Shown here: piece by piece, positions 12,501-22,700 of the stretch
Layout of the letters: each line of letters starts with the position of its first letter
Position numbering within the stretch: the first letter of the stretch is position 1
From: Ephydatia muelleri
Taxonomy: Eukaryota > Porifera > Demospongiae > Spongillida > Spongillidae
Reading direction: 5' to 3'
Length of the DNA stretch: 64,000 bases
Assembly: GCA_013339895.1 (NCBI GenBank)
Contig: JABACO010000006.1
Location: 7,018,087 to 7,082,086 of the forward strand
Notes under the pieces: model-generated
The model's input: only the letters and a program-made list of their open reading frames with translations
What the model was told of the DNA's origin: nothing
Databases searched by the model: none
Program-made: the position numbers and the translations under genes

Positions 12501-15500
12501 ATCTTTGGAGTGCAAGATGAGGTTGAACCTCTCACTGCTGGGATCATTCCCCATCAAGTTGACAGTCCCTACAGCAATATGATCATCTATGACTTGGCCG
12601 GACATCACCAATACTTCTCCAGCCACTCTGCATGTCTGGAGGCCATCTCCCTCACCAGTCCAGCCATCTTCCTCCTCCTGCAGGACCTAAGGCATGACCC
12701 TGAGGTCATGACTAAGGAGGTGTACTACTGGTCCACAATGATTGATGGTGTGTGCTACAAGTGTCCCCAGCAGTCATCAGTGATAGTAGTGGGCACACAT
12801 GCTGACCTACTAACAGCAAGACAGCTGTCTCAGAAATTAACCCACCTGCAATCATGTGCTGAGGTGGCCATTAGCCACCAAAAAGTAATAAGCATTTTAG
12901 CCTTGAATGTTGCGGCCACATATAGTGGAGAGATGGGTCAGTTTATAGACGAGCTGTGCAGAATAAATAAAGATGTAGTGCATCTGTCTCCTTCCATTCC
13001 TGTAATGTGTCACATGATGCTTGCCTTCTTGAAGCAGAGGATACCTGATCTTGATGTGGTTGCCATATCCCTCTCTGACCTCATTGCTTATCTTAAATCT
13101 GATCAGGATAAACTCATTCATTCTTATAGCACAGAAATTATCCCAGTTCTACAGACATTGTCAGAGAAGGGTTTGATTCTCTTCATTCCATCTGAAGAGC
13201 CACTCAATAGCTGGATAGTCCTTCGCAAAGAGAGCATTCTTAAGAAGGTCAATGGAGCTCTGTTTGCTGATCCATCTCTCAAGGAGTATATCCATGTAGC
13301 TAGCAATACTGGGATAGTACCCAGAGCAGTTATTAAGAAAATATTCCCGGAATACAACATTGAAATGATAACTCAGTTTATGATTCACTTTGAGTTGTGT
13401 CAAGTAGTAGAGTTATCCCTAATTGATACAAACATGGCACCAGTAGGATCTCCCAGCTCAGACCTTGGTCCCCTCCTCTTCTTCCCTGCTCTCGTCAGTG
13501 TTGAGAGGCCAAGTAGTGCCATAGTTCCCAATAATAGGTTTGGTTGGTCCATGATTGTCAAGTCTCCAGATCAGTTCTTCACCACACGCTGTCTTCATGT
13601 CCTTCTTTATAGACTGCCTTCTCAGTTTGCTTTACCTGCAATCCAGGCCACACCCCTACACCCTAATCTCCATTATAAATGCGATGTATGGAGCAGGGGT
13701 ATAAAATGGCTTAATGAGACAGGGGTAACTACCATTGTTGAGATGAGTGAGACATTCCAGTCCCTCTCATTAGAAATGTTCTCCCCTGACAGAGAAAGCT
13801 ATAAGTATGTAAACTTAGCTGACGCTGTTCTTGCGGTCATTAAGACTGCCTGTCAGGAATTCTGTCCACACTTAGAGGTGTTGGAGCTCATCTCCTACCC
13901 ATCTGAAGCCAGCTCAGACCACTCTGATGATGCAAAGGTACAGCATTCCTCATTAAAGAAGGCCCTTCCTGAAGGGGTGGAGCTTTCCTCATTAAAGAAG
14001 GCCCTTATTGAAGGAGATAAGTACATTACTGATGTGAATGGTGAGAAGTATGTGGTGATGAAAGTGTGGACGAAGATAGAGCCATGTCTTCCATATCTTG
14101 TTGGAGGTGAGAGGTTTGTAGTTGTGGCTATATGTGATGACCTGTCTATTGTTTTACAGTAAATTCTCCTGTTGTCCTTTCCTCATCTTCCTGGCCACCG
14201 TCAGATCCAGTAGGCCAATCTGTTTCACAATTAAAAGGTTATTACATTAATGGCATATTTTACAAATTATGTAGTTTTTAATTTTATTTCTGTTCTTTAA
14301 CACCGGTTCTATGAGAATCGAATGATTTTTAGGCTTATTTTGTCGAACCTGTATTTTAGAAAATTAATCGGAAAAGGTTTATCATGCCCAAAAGCGTTTG
14401 AAACTAGTAGTCCAACTATCTGTGTGAGGTTTAGCGCCATTTGTAGCATCTTATCTACTCTTAGTAGTAAGATATATCCGTTTTTAGTTAAACAGTCAAA
14501 AGCTACACCGACAAAGGTACACTTTTTAAAATTGCCTTTTCAAGTGCCAAAAACAGTCTTAATATGCTTAACTACGCATGATGTGTAGCATTCATGCACG
14601 TTATGACTGTTTACTTCTGTGTGAGCATAGCGAGTATATCTAGCATCCCTGTGGTGGTCGAGTCCCCAGACCGCTAATTAGTCCGCGCGTAATTTTTTTC
14701 CCATGTAGCTCATCAATTGTACACTCATTATTGATCAGAAACAGCTGCTTTCATGTGGTCTATTACACGCTCTGGCTTATTTCCTGTTTTTATGATGTGG
14801 TGGTGGCTTAGGTATACCTCTAATTCTTCCTTCTTCCAACTAGAGATATCCATTTTTACATCTAGATGCTCATAGCTCACCCTTGTCTTCTTCTGCCTCC
14901 ACTTCCACAGCTCCCTCCATCACCTTCAGGTCTTGCATGCTTATAATCAGCAGCTTTCGGAGGCTCAGATTTCCTACCGATTCTCTGGTACACACCTCTG
15001 ATTTTGACTACCAGTGGAAGCTCACTGAGTCTGATTACTTTCTGCAACTGCAGCTCATCTAGCCTGGCAAAAACGCCATCAGGAGAGATCTTATCTTTTT
15101 CCTGACCCTTACTCTCGCCAACCTTCCAACAAGTATGTATGACGCCATTAACCTTTGAGGTCAGCTCTGGTTGCATGGTTTTTTTAGTATGTGCCCAACC
15201 AGCAAAGAAATTTTGCTCAAAGGTTGTACAGGGTGCCTGGTTACCGAACACGTTTGATGCTCTGCAAATGGCACCATTCACCGAAAAATCCATCCTAGTC
15301 AAAAGTCCATTGGCATGCTGCATTGCAGTGCTGAGGACATCTCTAGGCATCATTGCCCCACAGCAAATGTGCTTCTCCAGAAACTTTGTTGAATTGAAAT
15401 GGTACAGGCACTCACTACATTGTGGATAAATGTCCTTTATTCTCTTTAATGCCTCCTGGTCCTCTCTTTGCTTAGTTACATGCTCCAGCTCTCGCTGGCT

Positions 15501-18500
15501 CATGTGCTTACTTCTCTTCCTATACCGATTCTCATCCTTCCTTGCTTGCATATACCCACTGTTACTGACACTGTTCAAAGTCACTGTAACCCCAGTGAAG
15601 TTGATCCCTTCTGCACCCATTGGTGTAATCAGCGAGCAAGCATGACACAAATGAATTGACACACAAGCTGACGGAGTCTTCTGTCCAAGTCAATTGTAAA
15701 ACTGGACTTGTTGCTTTCCTGCAGATGTTACATACTGGGCAGCATAGAAATTCCAACAACGGTAGGAATAGCTGCAGCATTGTATGGAGCCTCAAAGTTC
15801 GGTTTAACCAATAAAACTGTTGTATTGCTCACAGAAGTATTGATCAGTGCAACAGCAAGCTGCTTGGGGGTTGAAACTTTTCGCACTCCATCTTCCTGGA
15901 CCAGGTAAGCATCCACTTGAGTTTGTCGGTGAGAGAATTGGGTATCACATACATCTTTGCCACTTTGGGCCTCGTTATGATAATAGGCGATGAGCTTTAA
16001 CCCAGCAGCAGAGCAAACATAAGGAAGGAGCAGCTTGGTCTGCTTGCCAGCCAAGTTGTTGACATTGTTACTCTGGACAATGAGCTTGGTGACATGGGGG
16101 AACTTCTGTTTCAAAGCATGAAGGGCAGCCTCCAAGCAGCTGAGCACTATGTTGGCATCAGCCTTTTGCTCCCCCTGAACAATGCAGTCGAAGAAGTGAT
16201 GACTAGCTGCACCCTCTTTGTTTTGTTCACCCTCCTCTTCCTCACCCTCATTCTCATCATTGCTCACTTCTCCCTCTTGCTCACACTCCTCTTGCTCACA
16301 ATCCTCCTCTTGCTCACACTCTTCTTGCTCACAATCCTCAAGCTCACACTCCTTGCTCACAATCCTCTTGCTCACACTCCTCTTGCTCAGCTCACACTCC
16401 TCTTGCTCACACTCCTCTTGCTCACACTCCTCTTGCTCACACTCCTCTTGCTCACACTCCTCCTCTTGCTCACACTCCTCCTCTTGCTCACACTCCTCCT
16501 CTTGCTCACACTCCTCCTCTTGCTCACACTCCTCCTCTTGCTCACACTCCTCCTCTTGCTCACACTCCTCCTCTTGCTCACACTCCTCCTCTTGCTCACA
16601 CTCCTCTTGCTCACACTCCTCTTGCTCACACTCCTCTTGCTCACACTCCTCTTGCTCACACTCCTCTTGCTCACACTCCTCTTGCTCACACTCCTCTTGC
16701 TCACACTCCTCTTGCTCACACTCCTCTTGCTCACACTCCTCTTGCTCACACTCCTCTTGCTCACACTCCTCTTGCTCACACTCCTCTTGCTCACACTCCT
16801 CTTGCTCACACTCCTCTTGCTCACACTCCTCTTGCTCACACTCCTCTTGCTCACACTCCTCTTGCTCACACTCCTCTTGCTCACACTCCTCCTCTTGCTC
16901 ACACTCCTCCTCTTGCTCACACTCCTCCTCTTGCTCACACTCCTCCTCTTGCTCACACTCCTCCTCTTGCTCACACTCCTCCTCTTGCTCACACTCCTCT
17001 TGCTCACACTCCTCCTCTTGCTCACACTCCTCCTCTTGCTCACACTCCTCTTGCTCACACTCCTCCTCTTGCTCACACTCCTCCTCTTGCTCACACTCCT
17101 CCTCTTGCTCACACTCCTCCTCTTGCTCACACTCGCCCTCTTGCTCACACTCCTCCTCTTGCTCACACTCCTCCTCTTGCTCACACTCCTCTTGCTCACA
17201 CTCCTCTTGCTCACACTCCTCTTGCTCACACTCCTCTTGCTCACACTCCTCTTGCTCACTCCTCTTGCTCACACTCCTCTTGCTCACACTCCTCTTGCTC
17301 ACACTCCTCTTGCTCACACTCCTCTTGCTCACACTCCTCTTGCTCACACTCCTCTTGCTCACACTCCTCTTGCTCACACTCCTCTTGCTCACACTCCTCT
17401 TGCTCACACTCCTCTTGCTCACACTCCTCCTCTTGCTCACACTCCTCCTCTTGCTCACACTCCTCCTCTTGCTCACACTCCTCCTCTTGCTCACACTCCT
17501 CCTCTTGCTCACACTCCTCCTCTTGCTCACACTCCTCCTCTTGCTCACACTCCTCTTGCTCACACTCCTCCTCTTGCTCACACTCCTCCTCTTGCTCACA
17601 CTCCTCCTCTTTGCTCACACTCCTCCTCTTGCTCACACTCCTCCTCTTGCTCACACTCCTCCTCTTGCTCACACTCCTCCTCTTGCTCACACTCCTCCTC
17701 TTGCTCACACTCCTCCTCTTGCTCACACTCCTCCTCTTGCTCACACTCCTCCTCTTGCTCACACTCCTCCTCTTGCTCACACTCCTCCTCTTGCTCACAC
17801 TCCTCCTCTTGCTCACACTCCTCTTGCTCACACTCCTCCTCTTGCTCACACTCCTCCTCTTGCTCACACTCGCCCTCTTGCTCACACTCGCCCTCTTGCT
17901 CACACTCCTCCTCTTGCTCACACTCCTCCTCTTGCTCACACTCCTCCTCTTGCTCACACTCCTCCTCTTGCTCACACTCCCTCCTCTTGCTCACACTCCT
18001 CCTCTTGCTCACACTCCTCCTCTTGCTCACACTCCTCCTCTTGCTCACACTCCTCCTCTTGCTCACACTCCTCCTCTTGCTCACACTCCTCCTCTTGCTC
18101 ACACTCCTCCTCTTGCTCACACTCCTCCTCTTGCTCACACTCCTCCTCTTGCTCACACTCCTCCTCTTGCTCACACTCCTCCTCTTGCTCACACTCCTCT
18201 GCTCACACTCCTCCTCTTGCTCACACTCCTCCTCTTGCTCACACTCCTCCCTCCTCTTGCTCACACTCCTCCTCTTGCTCACACTCCTCCTCTTGCTCAC
18301 ACTCCTCCTCTTGCTCACACTCCTCCTCTTGCTCACACTCCCTCTTGCTCACACTCCTCCTCTTGCTCACACTCCTCCTCTTGCTCACACTCCTCCTCTT
18401 GCTCGCACTCCTCCTCTTGCTCACACTCCTCCTCTTGCTCACACTCCTCCTCTTGCTCACACTCCTCCTCTTGCTCACACTCCTCCTCTTGCTCACACTC

Positions 18501-19491
18501 CTCCTCTTGCTCACACTCCTCTTGCTCACACTCCTCCTCTTGCTCACACTCCTCCTTATGCTCACACTCCTCCTCTTGCTCATACTCCTCCTCTTGTTCA
18601 CACTCCTCCTCTTGCTCACACTCCTCTTCTTGCTCACACTCCCTCCTGCTCACACTCCTCATCTTACTCTTACCCTCCTCCTCTTGCTGATCGTCCTCTT
18701 CTTGCTCACCCTGCCCCTCTACTTGCTCCTCTTGCTCTCGCTTCCACTTTTCCTGCTCATCCTCCTCTAATTCATCCTCTTTATCTTCCTCCACTATGTC
18801 ATTCTCATCTTCCTCCTGCTCCAATACACCCATTTCTTCAGCCTGAATATCATCTTTTTCTGTACTCTTCATAAGCTGCTTCAATCGCTCTTTATCAGAT
18901 GTGTAGTTGATCTCCACATAGAGTTGATTTTGCACTTCAGTGCTCACAGCCTCTTCCTCAGTCTCTGGCTTTATGTACACCCCAGCTCCCCACCATAGCA
19001 TCCCTTTTTTGCCATAGTAGGAGTCTCCCCCCTCACGGAATCCCTTTGCAAGGAACTTCTGTTTGAAGTCATACACCATGTAAGCTGTAGAAGAGTCCAT
19101 TGGCACTATTGCCAGCCTCATATGGTGTGCCTGCTGGGCAGCATGCATTACATGGGCCATGTACCGATATGAGCGGCGCTCACATTGGTGTATTGTGAGT
19201 AGCACATCTGCAATCTCACTCAGCCTGTTAGGGTCATCATCCAACTTTGCCATAGCTATACACCACAGCTTATCATAAAACTGGAATGAACTTCGACAGG
19301 CACTGCAGCACAAGTGACCACCAGGCTTGGGACTTCTGTTAGGTCTACACGTAGACACTAGGTCCAGTGAAAAGATTGGAGAGTGTGTGGTAGTGCAATC
19401 ATTCTCAATCACTTCTGATCTCTTTGTTTATGCACAACAATGGAGCTGTCTTCGTACCAGATCCACAAACTCCTCCTGTGCATAGGCATAG

Positions 19492-19547
<56 letters not shown>

Positions 19548-22017
19548 AGGGGGCCTTGGCCCCCCCAATCTTGGGCATTATGTGTATAAAGTATGCTGAA
19601 TTTATATTATACACACCCTTTGGGCCCCCCCAATCCTGTTTACGTTCCTACGCATCTGCTGTGTGTTTGGTTCATCAAACAGATCTGGTTGTGAGGCCAA
19701 CTCCTCCACTTTGGTGTACAGTGTCAGCTGTTTGGCTTCATGGTCCAGAACCTGGTGAGTGTGCTGAGCAATTTCCTCTGATGAAGCCTTCCTTGTATGC
19801 ACTGCATAACCATAGCTCAGGAATGTGAACACTGAGGAGCAGAGTTGACGCAGTTCATTACGTAAAGTATGGTCAATGTCAGAAAGTGGTGTAATGACAT
19901 CAATGATTCTGTCAATGATAGAAAAGTCGTCAGTGTGGAAATTAACCTTTATGTAGTCTACTCCTGTAGGGGCCTCTTGCTGCTTTCCACCACCAGTTAT
20001 GTGTTTCACAATGGAGTAAAATATAGACTTTCCAATGGGTGGCCTTTTGGGCATTACCTCCTTCTGCTTCACAACATAGCCCCTGTATAATGTAGCCCCA
20101 TCATGCTTTAGGACCGGTGACCTCATTACAAATACATGATCCAGTCCCTTCCACCTTGGATCTCTATTAGGAGTGCGTTTCTTGGCTTGCCAGGCAAGAT
20201 GACCCATATTATCGTCACTGTAAATGAAGTCTACAGCAAAGTGGACAGAATCACTAGGCACATGAAATTGTGTCTGGCTATACTCTTGAAGAGATACATA
20301 TACTCCATGTGTAATGTATAGCCTATCAACTTTGGCTTGGAAAGCCAAACATCCTGCATATTTGTTGCTGATGTTGAGCAAAGAGGCAATGTATGCATGA
20401 GGAATGTCAGCAAAAGGTACCAGAAGCTTCCTTGCAGGAATGCTTGTGGAGCGTTTTTCATGCCATAACATATCCCGGATGGTATTGGGAATTGAGTTGA
20501 GCATTTCCGGCGAGATGCTGCTTGAAGGAACACAACTGGCCGCTTGATTCTCACAGTCCTCAGGCTCTTCTATGGTAGTTGTTATGGACTGAATGCTGAC
20601 TGCAATCTTCAAATCACCCTTTATCCTCAGATTTGGCAGCAGCATTAGTGCCCAGGCCTTTACACCTCTTCTGAATACATTTTCAACCCGATTCATAGCA
20701 GCAACATCAACCTTACTCGGGACACTAGCACATTGTACTTCGCGACGAACATCTATTTGTGGGAGTCGTTGCACAGCACTTTCGTACCCCTCATCACAGC
20801 CCATGAGCTCCATAACCTTCAAAATGTGAGCCTGAGATGCATGCTCAATTGGATCATCATCTTCCACAGCTATAACCTCACTGTCAACAGCATCGTCTTG
20901 ATCATGATGTACCCCGCGCTTGGCGTTCAGGATTTAACCGCTGTGGCTCAGAACAAGACAAAACCATCGCCTTTCTTGGTCGACCACGCATGTGTGGCTG
21001 ACACAAGCAGCATTTCGTGCAGTTTGTTCTTGCATCGCATGTGTTACTTACGGGCTTCTTGTGTATTGCAGAACAAGCGAGAGACATCATACGCGCATGC
21101 ACGAACAATAAATACAATTCTACAGTAGTCTGGGTACGAATATATAAACAAAAAGAGCAGTTTGTACACAAACTATGCTAGCAATCAAAATGTTGCCAAC
21201 CTAGACCTTTTTGGGGTATCTTTAGCACACAAAAAATACATTCATAACTATTATACACTGTATAATAGTGTACCGATCGGCTTTCGAAGAAGCATCAACG
21301 AACGGCGACACGCATAAGTTAGACCAGGTTTAAGTAAGTAGTGCAATATGTTACAAGCCTAAAATGATATGAAATGACACACAAAGGGTTGGCCTATAAG
21401 AAATTGTGCCTTCTAGCTGATACCCTACTTTTCCGACTAATTTTTGAAAAGGTCTGTTCGACAAAACATTCATTCGATTCTCATGGAAGCGGTGTTAAAA
21501 ATGATAATGGCAATAAAATATATATGGATGCATCTGAATACAATATGTCTGAGAGCTTTTTAATCATGATCATCTTGCAGTGCCTTCATCCCAGCTATTG
21601 TCAAAGTTGATAACCCAAGTGGTAGTGGAGTTGGAAGGTCAGTTCACATTACCCCTTCTAATATGGTCCACCAATTTGTAGTGTTGTGATTGCCTGGACA
21701 AGATTGTTTTTCCCATCAACTATTTGATAGTTAGTTACCTTATTTCCCTCTCTTCAGGAACACCCACTTTGCCGGAATTATTATCCTTCTCAGAAAGGAG
21801 AGTGAACATTGCTGAACAGATTGGAGCTAATTATTTGAAGTTTGGAATATTTCTGCTGGAAGACAGTAATGGAGCCATCGTGACAGCACTAGAGAACGAA
21901 CATTTAAAGAATGCTGAACGGATCAATGTAGCCATACTCCAAAAATGGCTTGAGGGAAAGGGTGTGAAGCCAGTGACTTGGTCAACTCTGGTGACTGTAT
22001 TACAAACAATTAAATAA
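428..22017 (+). CDS. Copy A: ankyrin-Roc-COR-Death protein, 5' end outside window
   Basis: This is the span of the copy A gene. Exons identified are 428-526, 9893-10144, 10764-10808, 12498-14106, 14160-14237, 21581-21637 and 21758-22017, all with GT-AG borders and compatible phases (0, 0, 0, 1, 1, 1). The order is ankyrin, P-loop of a Roc GTPase, COR domain and C-terminal Death domain, as in the C-terminal part of DAPK1, but no kinase is visible. The family is expected to be a cytosolic signalling GTPase that couples protein binding through ankyrin repeats to Death-domain oligomerisation; that role is inferred from the domains. The long COR exon is open, and all length differences from copy B are multiples of three, which suggests both copies are maintained. 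Further 5' ankyrin exons must lie upstream of the window. Confidence 0.75.
527..1299. other. Intron with palindrome and G-run
   Basis: No coding sequence is seen. The stretch starts with the usual post-exon intron module, then a palindrome at 669-766, a run of 17 G at 874-890 and AT-rich sequence. It is collinear with 44351-45120 of copy B. Confidence 0.6.
669..766. repeat. Imperfect palindrome, arms about 48 bp
   Basis: The sequence running from CTAGCAGAGGGA reads back as its own reverse complement to CTCTGCTAG, centred on CCATATGG near 717. It is built from the post-ankyrin intron module joined head to head with an inverted piece of itself. Copy B carries the same structure at 44463-44570, so it predates the gene duplication. 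Confidence 0.75.
1790..2128 (-). pseudogene. Unrecognised minus-strand coding fragment
   Basis: The minus strand holds an open stretch from 2128 to about 1940 (with KNVALARKEMPEEYEKLIAN) and then, after a one-base frame change, another to about 1790 (ALKIIREPAKDEEIVATIEN, ending ...EDLMLSK and a stop). Composition is charged and helical. No counterpart was found in copy B. It could be part of the surrounding transposon remnant or a separate insertion; I do not recognise the family. Confidence 0.35.
3885..6358 (+). mobile_element. hAT transposon nested in piggyBac-like element
   Basis: The left end starts CAGCGGCGACGGAA and the right end, read on the minus strand, starts CAGTGGCGACGGAA, giving a terminal inverted repeat of 14 bp with one mismatch. 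Both ends also share an AGCCGCCAT block. CCCAC flanks both sides and looks like a 5-bp target duplication, although 8 bp is usual for hAT. The interior encodes a hAT-type transposase on the plus strand. Length is 2474 bp. Confidence 0.8.
4095..6256 (+). pseudogene. hAT transposase with TTF-type zinc finger (ZMYM1-like), broken
   Basis: The N-terminus (4095-4526) carries a TTF-type zinc-finger region: PSWFDKWPWLHY, then VVCHTCLLAKSEKK and FSNWKDATKKFPIHEATKCHKEA. The frame changes at about 4515, continues with QLLKLRGEDDP and YTSSDIQNEILKLMALRVLR (4564-4742), and changes again. The MVDETMDAANKEQ block near 4780-4820 matches the first catalytic Asp region. The C-terminal hAT dimerisation domain is at about 6010-6250 (RSFSMLGRIKTFLQSTMTQ). 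The order and spacing fit a full-length hAT protein of about 700 residues, but at least four frame breaks make it inactive. Confidence 0.8.
9061..9892. other. Intron sequence, copy A
   Basis: No coding sequence is seen. The part from about 9380 matches copy B from about 53220. The part near 9060-9240 matches copy B 46770-46950. Copy B has about 6.2 kb inserted between those points. Confidence 0.5.
9893..10144 (+). CDS. Exon: last ankyrin repeat plus Roc P-loop, copy A
   Basis: This 84-codon phase-0 exon begins right after TACCACCAG and ends at ACTCAG before GTAGGC. It encodes an ankyrin repeat (DGNTALHLAARYNKASCFRA), a partial repeat, and then SYGKVVLCGSSGAGKSTLTQ, where CGSSGAGKST is the Walker A P-loop that opens the Roc GTPase. 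The start was chosen at the acceptor because it puts the ankyrin consensus at the same phase as the 99-bp exons. Confidence 0.8.
10145..10763. other. Intron, copy A
   Basis: No exon is recognised. The sequence is collinear with 54315-55319 of copy B, which has extra blocks. Confidence 0.5.
10764..10808 (+). CDS. Small Roc exon, copy A
   Basis: This 45-bp phase-0 exon lies between TTGTTGAAG and GTGAGAATG and encodes AIVNITKPITTRFVK. It links the P-loop exon to the DLAG exon. The copy B exon has the same borders and two more Thr codons. Confidence 0.7.
10809..12497. other. Large AT-rich intron with a transposon end
   Basis: No exon is seen. At about 11611 the left end of the TA-flanked element found whole in copy B (56454-57493) is recognisable from GATGTCCACAAATGAACAGG, but its right end was not found here. 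The rest is AT-rich with many TAATNACT-like words. Confidence 0.5.
12498..14106 (+). CDS. Roc (DxxG to G4) and COR exon, copy A
   Basis: This 1609-bp exon lies between ACTTGTGTAG and GTGAGAGG, entering in phase 0 and leaving in phase 1. It encodes RIFGVQDEVEPLTAGIIP, then IIYDLAGHHQYFS (the DxxG motif of Roc) and VVGTHADLL (G4/THxD), followed by the COR domain. Recognisable COR signatures include SNTGIVP..VIKKIFPEYN, IHFELCQVVEL and LLFFPALVSVERP. The remaining about 170 residues (CDVWSRGIKWLNETGVTTIVEM, ITDVNGEKYVVMKVW) are conserved with copy B but I cannot name a domain. There is no stop codon. Its intact frame argues that copy A is still a functional gene. Roc-COR modules bind and hydrolyse GTP and dimerise through COR. 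Confidence 0.88.
14160..14237 (+). CDS. Linker exon, copy A
   Basis: This 78-bp exon runs phase 1 to phase 1 between TTTTACAG and GTTATT. It encodes a Ser/Pro-rich linker (NSPVVLSSSWPPSDPVGQSV) between the COR region and the Death domain. The copy B exon has the same length. Confidence 0.7.
14297..14300. other. TTAA target duplication, left
   Basis: TTAA lies directly left of the element start at 14301 and is repeated at 21495-21498. Copy B has a single uninterrupted site in TTCTTTAATAATGATAA near 60560. Confidence 0.85.
16271..18650 (-). repeat. 15/18-bp minisatellite encoding Glu-Gln-Glu-Glu-Cys repeats
   Basis: About 2.4 kb of tandem CTCACACTCCTCTTG (15 bp) and CTCACACTCCTCCTCTTG (18 bp) units are present, on the order of 140 units judged from length. 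On the minus strand they encode EQEEC and EQEEEC in the transposase frame. Rare odd-length units (near 17256, 17610, 17980, 18200, 18250 and 18340) shift the frame, giving Ser-Lys-Arg and other low-complexity readings. The long plus-strand frames rich in Leu, Ser, Pro and His are by-products of the repeat. Confidence 0.9.
19481..19655. mobile_element. MITE with G/C runs nested in the transposase gene
   Basis: The 175-bp insert starts CATAGGCATAGGAACAGG and ends with an inverted TGTTTACGTTCCTACG. It is flanked by CTCCTGTG and CTGCTGTG, an 8-bp duplication with one mismatch. Removing it rejoins the transposase reading ...PNTQQ with EFVDLV. It contains a run of more than 40 G from 19498, followed by a C-rich block. 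Confidence 0.7.
21581..21637 (+). CDS. Short exon before Death domain, copy A
   Basis: This 57-bp exon, phase 1 to 1, lies between ATCTTGCAG and GTCAGTTC and encodes PSSQLLSKLITQVVVELE. The copy B exon has the same length. Its amphipathic pattern suggests a helix leading into the Death domain. Confidence 0.75.
21758..22017 (+). CDS. Death-domain terminal exon, copy A
   Basis: The exon begins after TCTCTTCAG and runs to a TAA stop that overlaps an AATAAA signal (22013-22018). It encodes a Death-domain-like helical bundle of about 85 residues: LPELLSFSERRVNIAEQIG, then ALENEHLKNAERINVAILQK, WLEGKGVKPVTW and STLVTVLQTIK. The conserved Trp near the end and the LL/W spacing fit the fold. It differs from copy B at few positions. 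Confidence 0.85.
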
Positions 22018-22700
22018 ACTCAGTGTAAAATAGCCTGTTCTATTAACAGCAGTTACATGTATGCACACATTGGAATCTGGTCATGATATTAGGACTGGAG
22101 ACTGGGTGGTTCACTAAGAATGTGGTGTTTCATCAATCACTACACTGTTAGAAATGGAATGTTATAATGATAGTGTGTCAATTGGTGCTGTACTGTTTAG
22201 TCGCATGGTATTTCGTGTATGAGTCCCCAGTCTCTTGCAACCTAGCCAATTAATATTATTAGTGATCAAGTGTACGTGTATAGACTATTAATAATCGGAC
22301 TCGCATGCTGCGATGTGTGCTGGAAGGACTCAGTATCGCTATCACTACACTTACTGGCATCTAGCCCGCACCAGTGTCAGCCTGTGTGTGTGCAATGGTG
22401 CATGTGCTTAACCCATCTTCCTGGCATGTGAAAGAAATTCAAACGACATTGATCAGTTGATGCATGGTTGTGGATGCATGTGTTATTCGTCCTAGCAGTG
22501 AGTTGTGTATTAGTAGTGGTGCGTCATTTCAAATGATTTCTTGCATGCATTGTGCCATTACAGTAATGCATTGTCAGATCACTTTGCATGCCCACATGCT
22601 ACAGTTCTATTGAGAGCGAAGACTGTTATTTTAGTCGATTGCATAGAAACAGAATACATGTATAGTTCATGTATTTGAACTGCTTCCAATAGCACTCCTT
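22018..22700. other. Downstream sequence of copy A
   Basis: No coding sequence is seen. It is collinear with 61074-61700 downstream of copy B, so the duplicated block extends beyond the gene. Confidence 0.5.

Larger units (their letters stand above)
14877..21171 (-). pseudogene. Transposase-like gene of the TTAA element, decayed
   Basis: On the minus strand the pieces are as follows. A Cys-rich N-terminus with GRPRK lies at 20902-21171. A frame change near 20905 leads into a 420-residue stretch (19602-20867) of no recognised fold. A MITE splits the frame at 19481-19655. A segment at 18650-19412 is followed by an acidic region, the Cys-Gln-Glu repeat, and a domain at 15728-16200 with LIVQSNNVNNLAGKQTK and NEAQSGKDVCD. 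Last comes a C2H2-like finger piece at 14877-15662 (CSECLYHFNSTKFLEKHICC). The SNN and GKDVCD blocks recall an RNase H-like transposase core seen in other metazoan elements, but the expected Asp is Asn here. Stops near 19425 and 15690 and several frame changes mark it as dead. Confidence 0.6.
14301..21494 (-). mobile_element. 7.2-kb TTAA-flanked DNA transposon in intron of copy A
   Basis: The element has terminal inverted repeats of about 70-77 bp (14301-14377 and about 21426-21494). Both begin CACCG.TTC.ATGAGAATC, and they share TTTTGTCGAAC and TCGGAAAAG blocks further in. It is flanked by TTAA on both sides, and copy B has the clean empty site. It contains one antisense multi-part transposase gene. 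Cut-and-paste families that use TTAA include piggyBac, Kolobok and Sola3; the protein does not show the piggyBac catalytic motifs found at 6391-6615, so the superfamily is left open. Insertion after the gene duplication is the simplest reading. Confidence 0.88.

Noticed and set aside
15139-15908. Plus-strand open frames opposite the transposase
   Set aside because: The minus strand carries the finger and RNase H-like blocks; the plus frames have no recognisable content.
16094-18874. Very long plus-strand frames rich in Leu, Ser-Cys-His and Pro-Ala-His repeats
   Set aside because: They are antisense readings of the CTCACACTCCTCTTG minisatellite, open only because the unit lengths are multiples of three. 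The protein-like flanks are on the minus strand.
19424-19828. Plus-strand frame with a poly-Gly tract
   Set aside because: The poly-Gly comes from the G-run in the MITE at 19481-19655; the flanks are antisense to the transposase gene.
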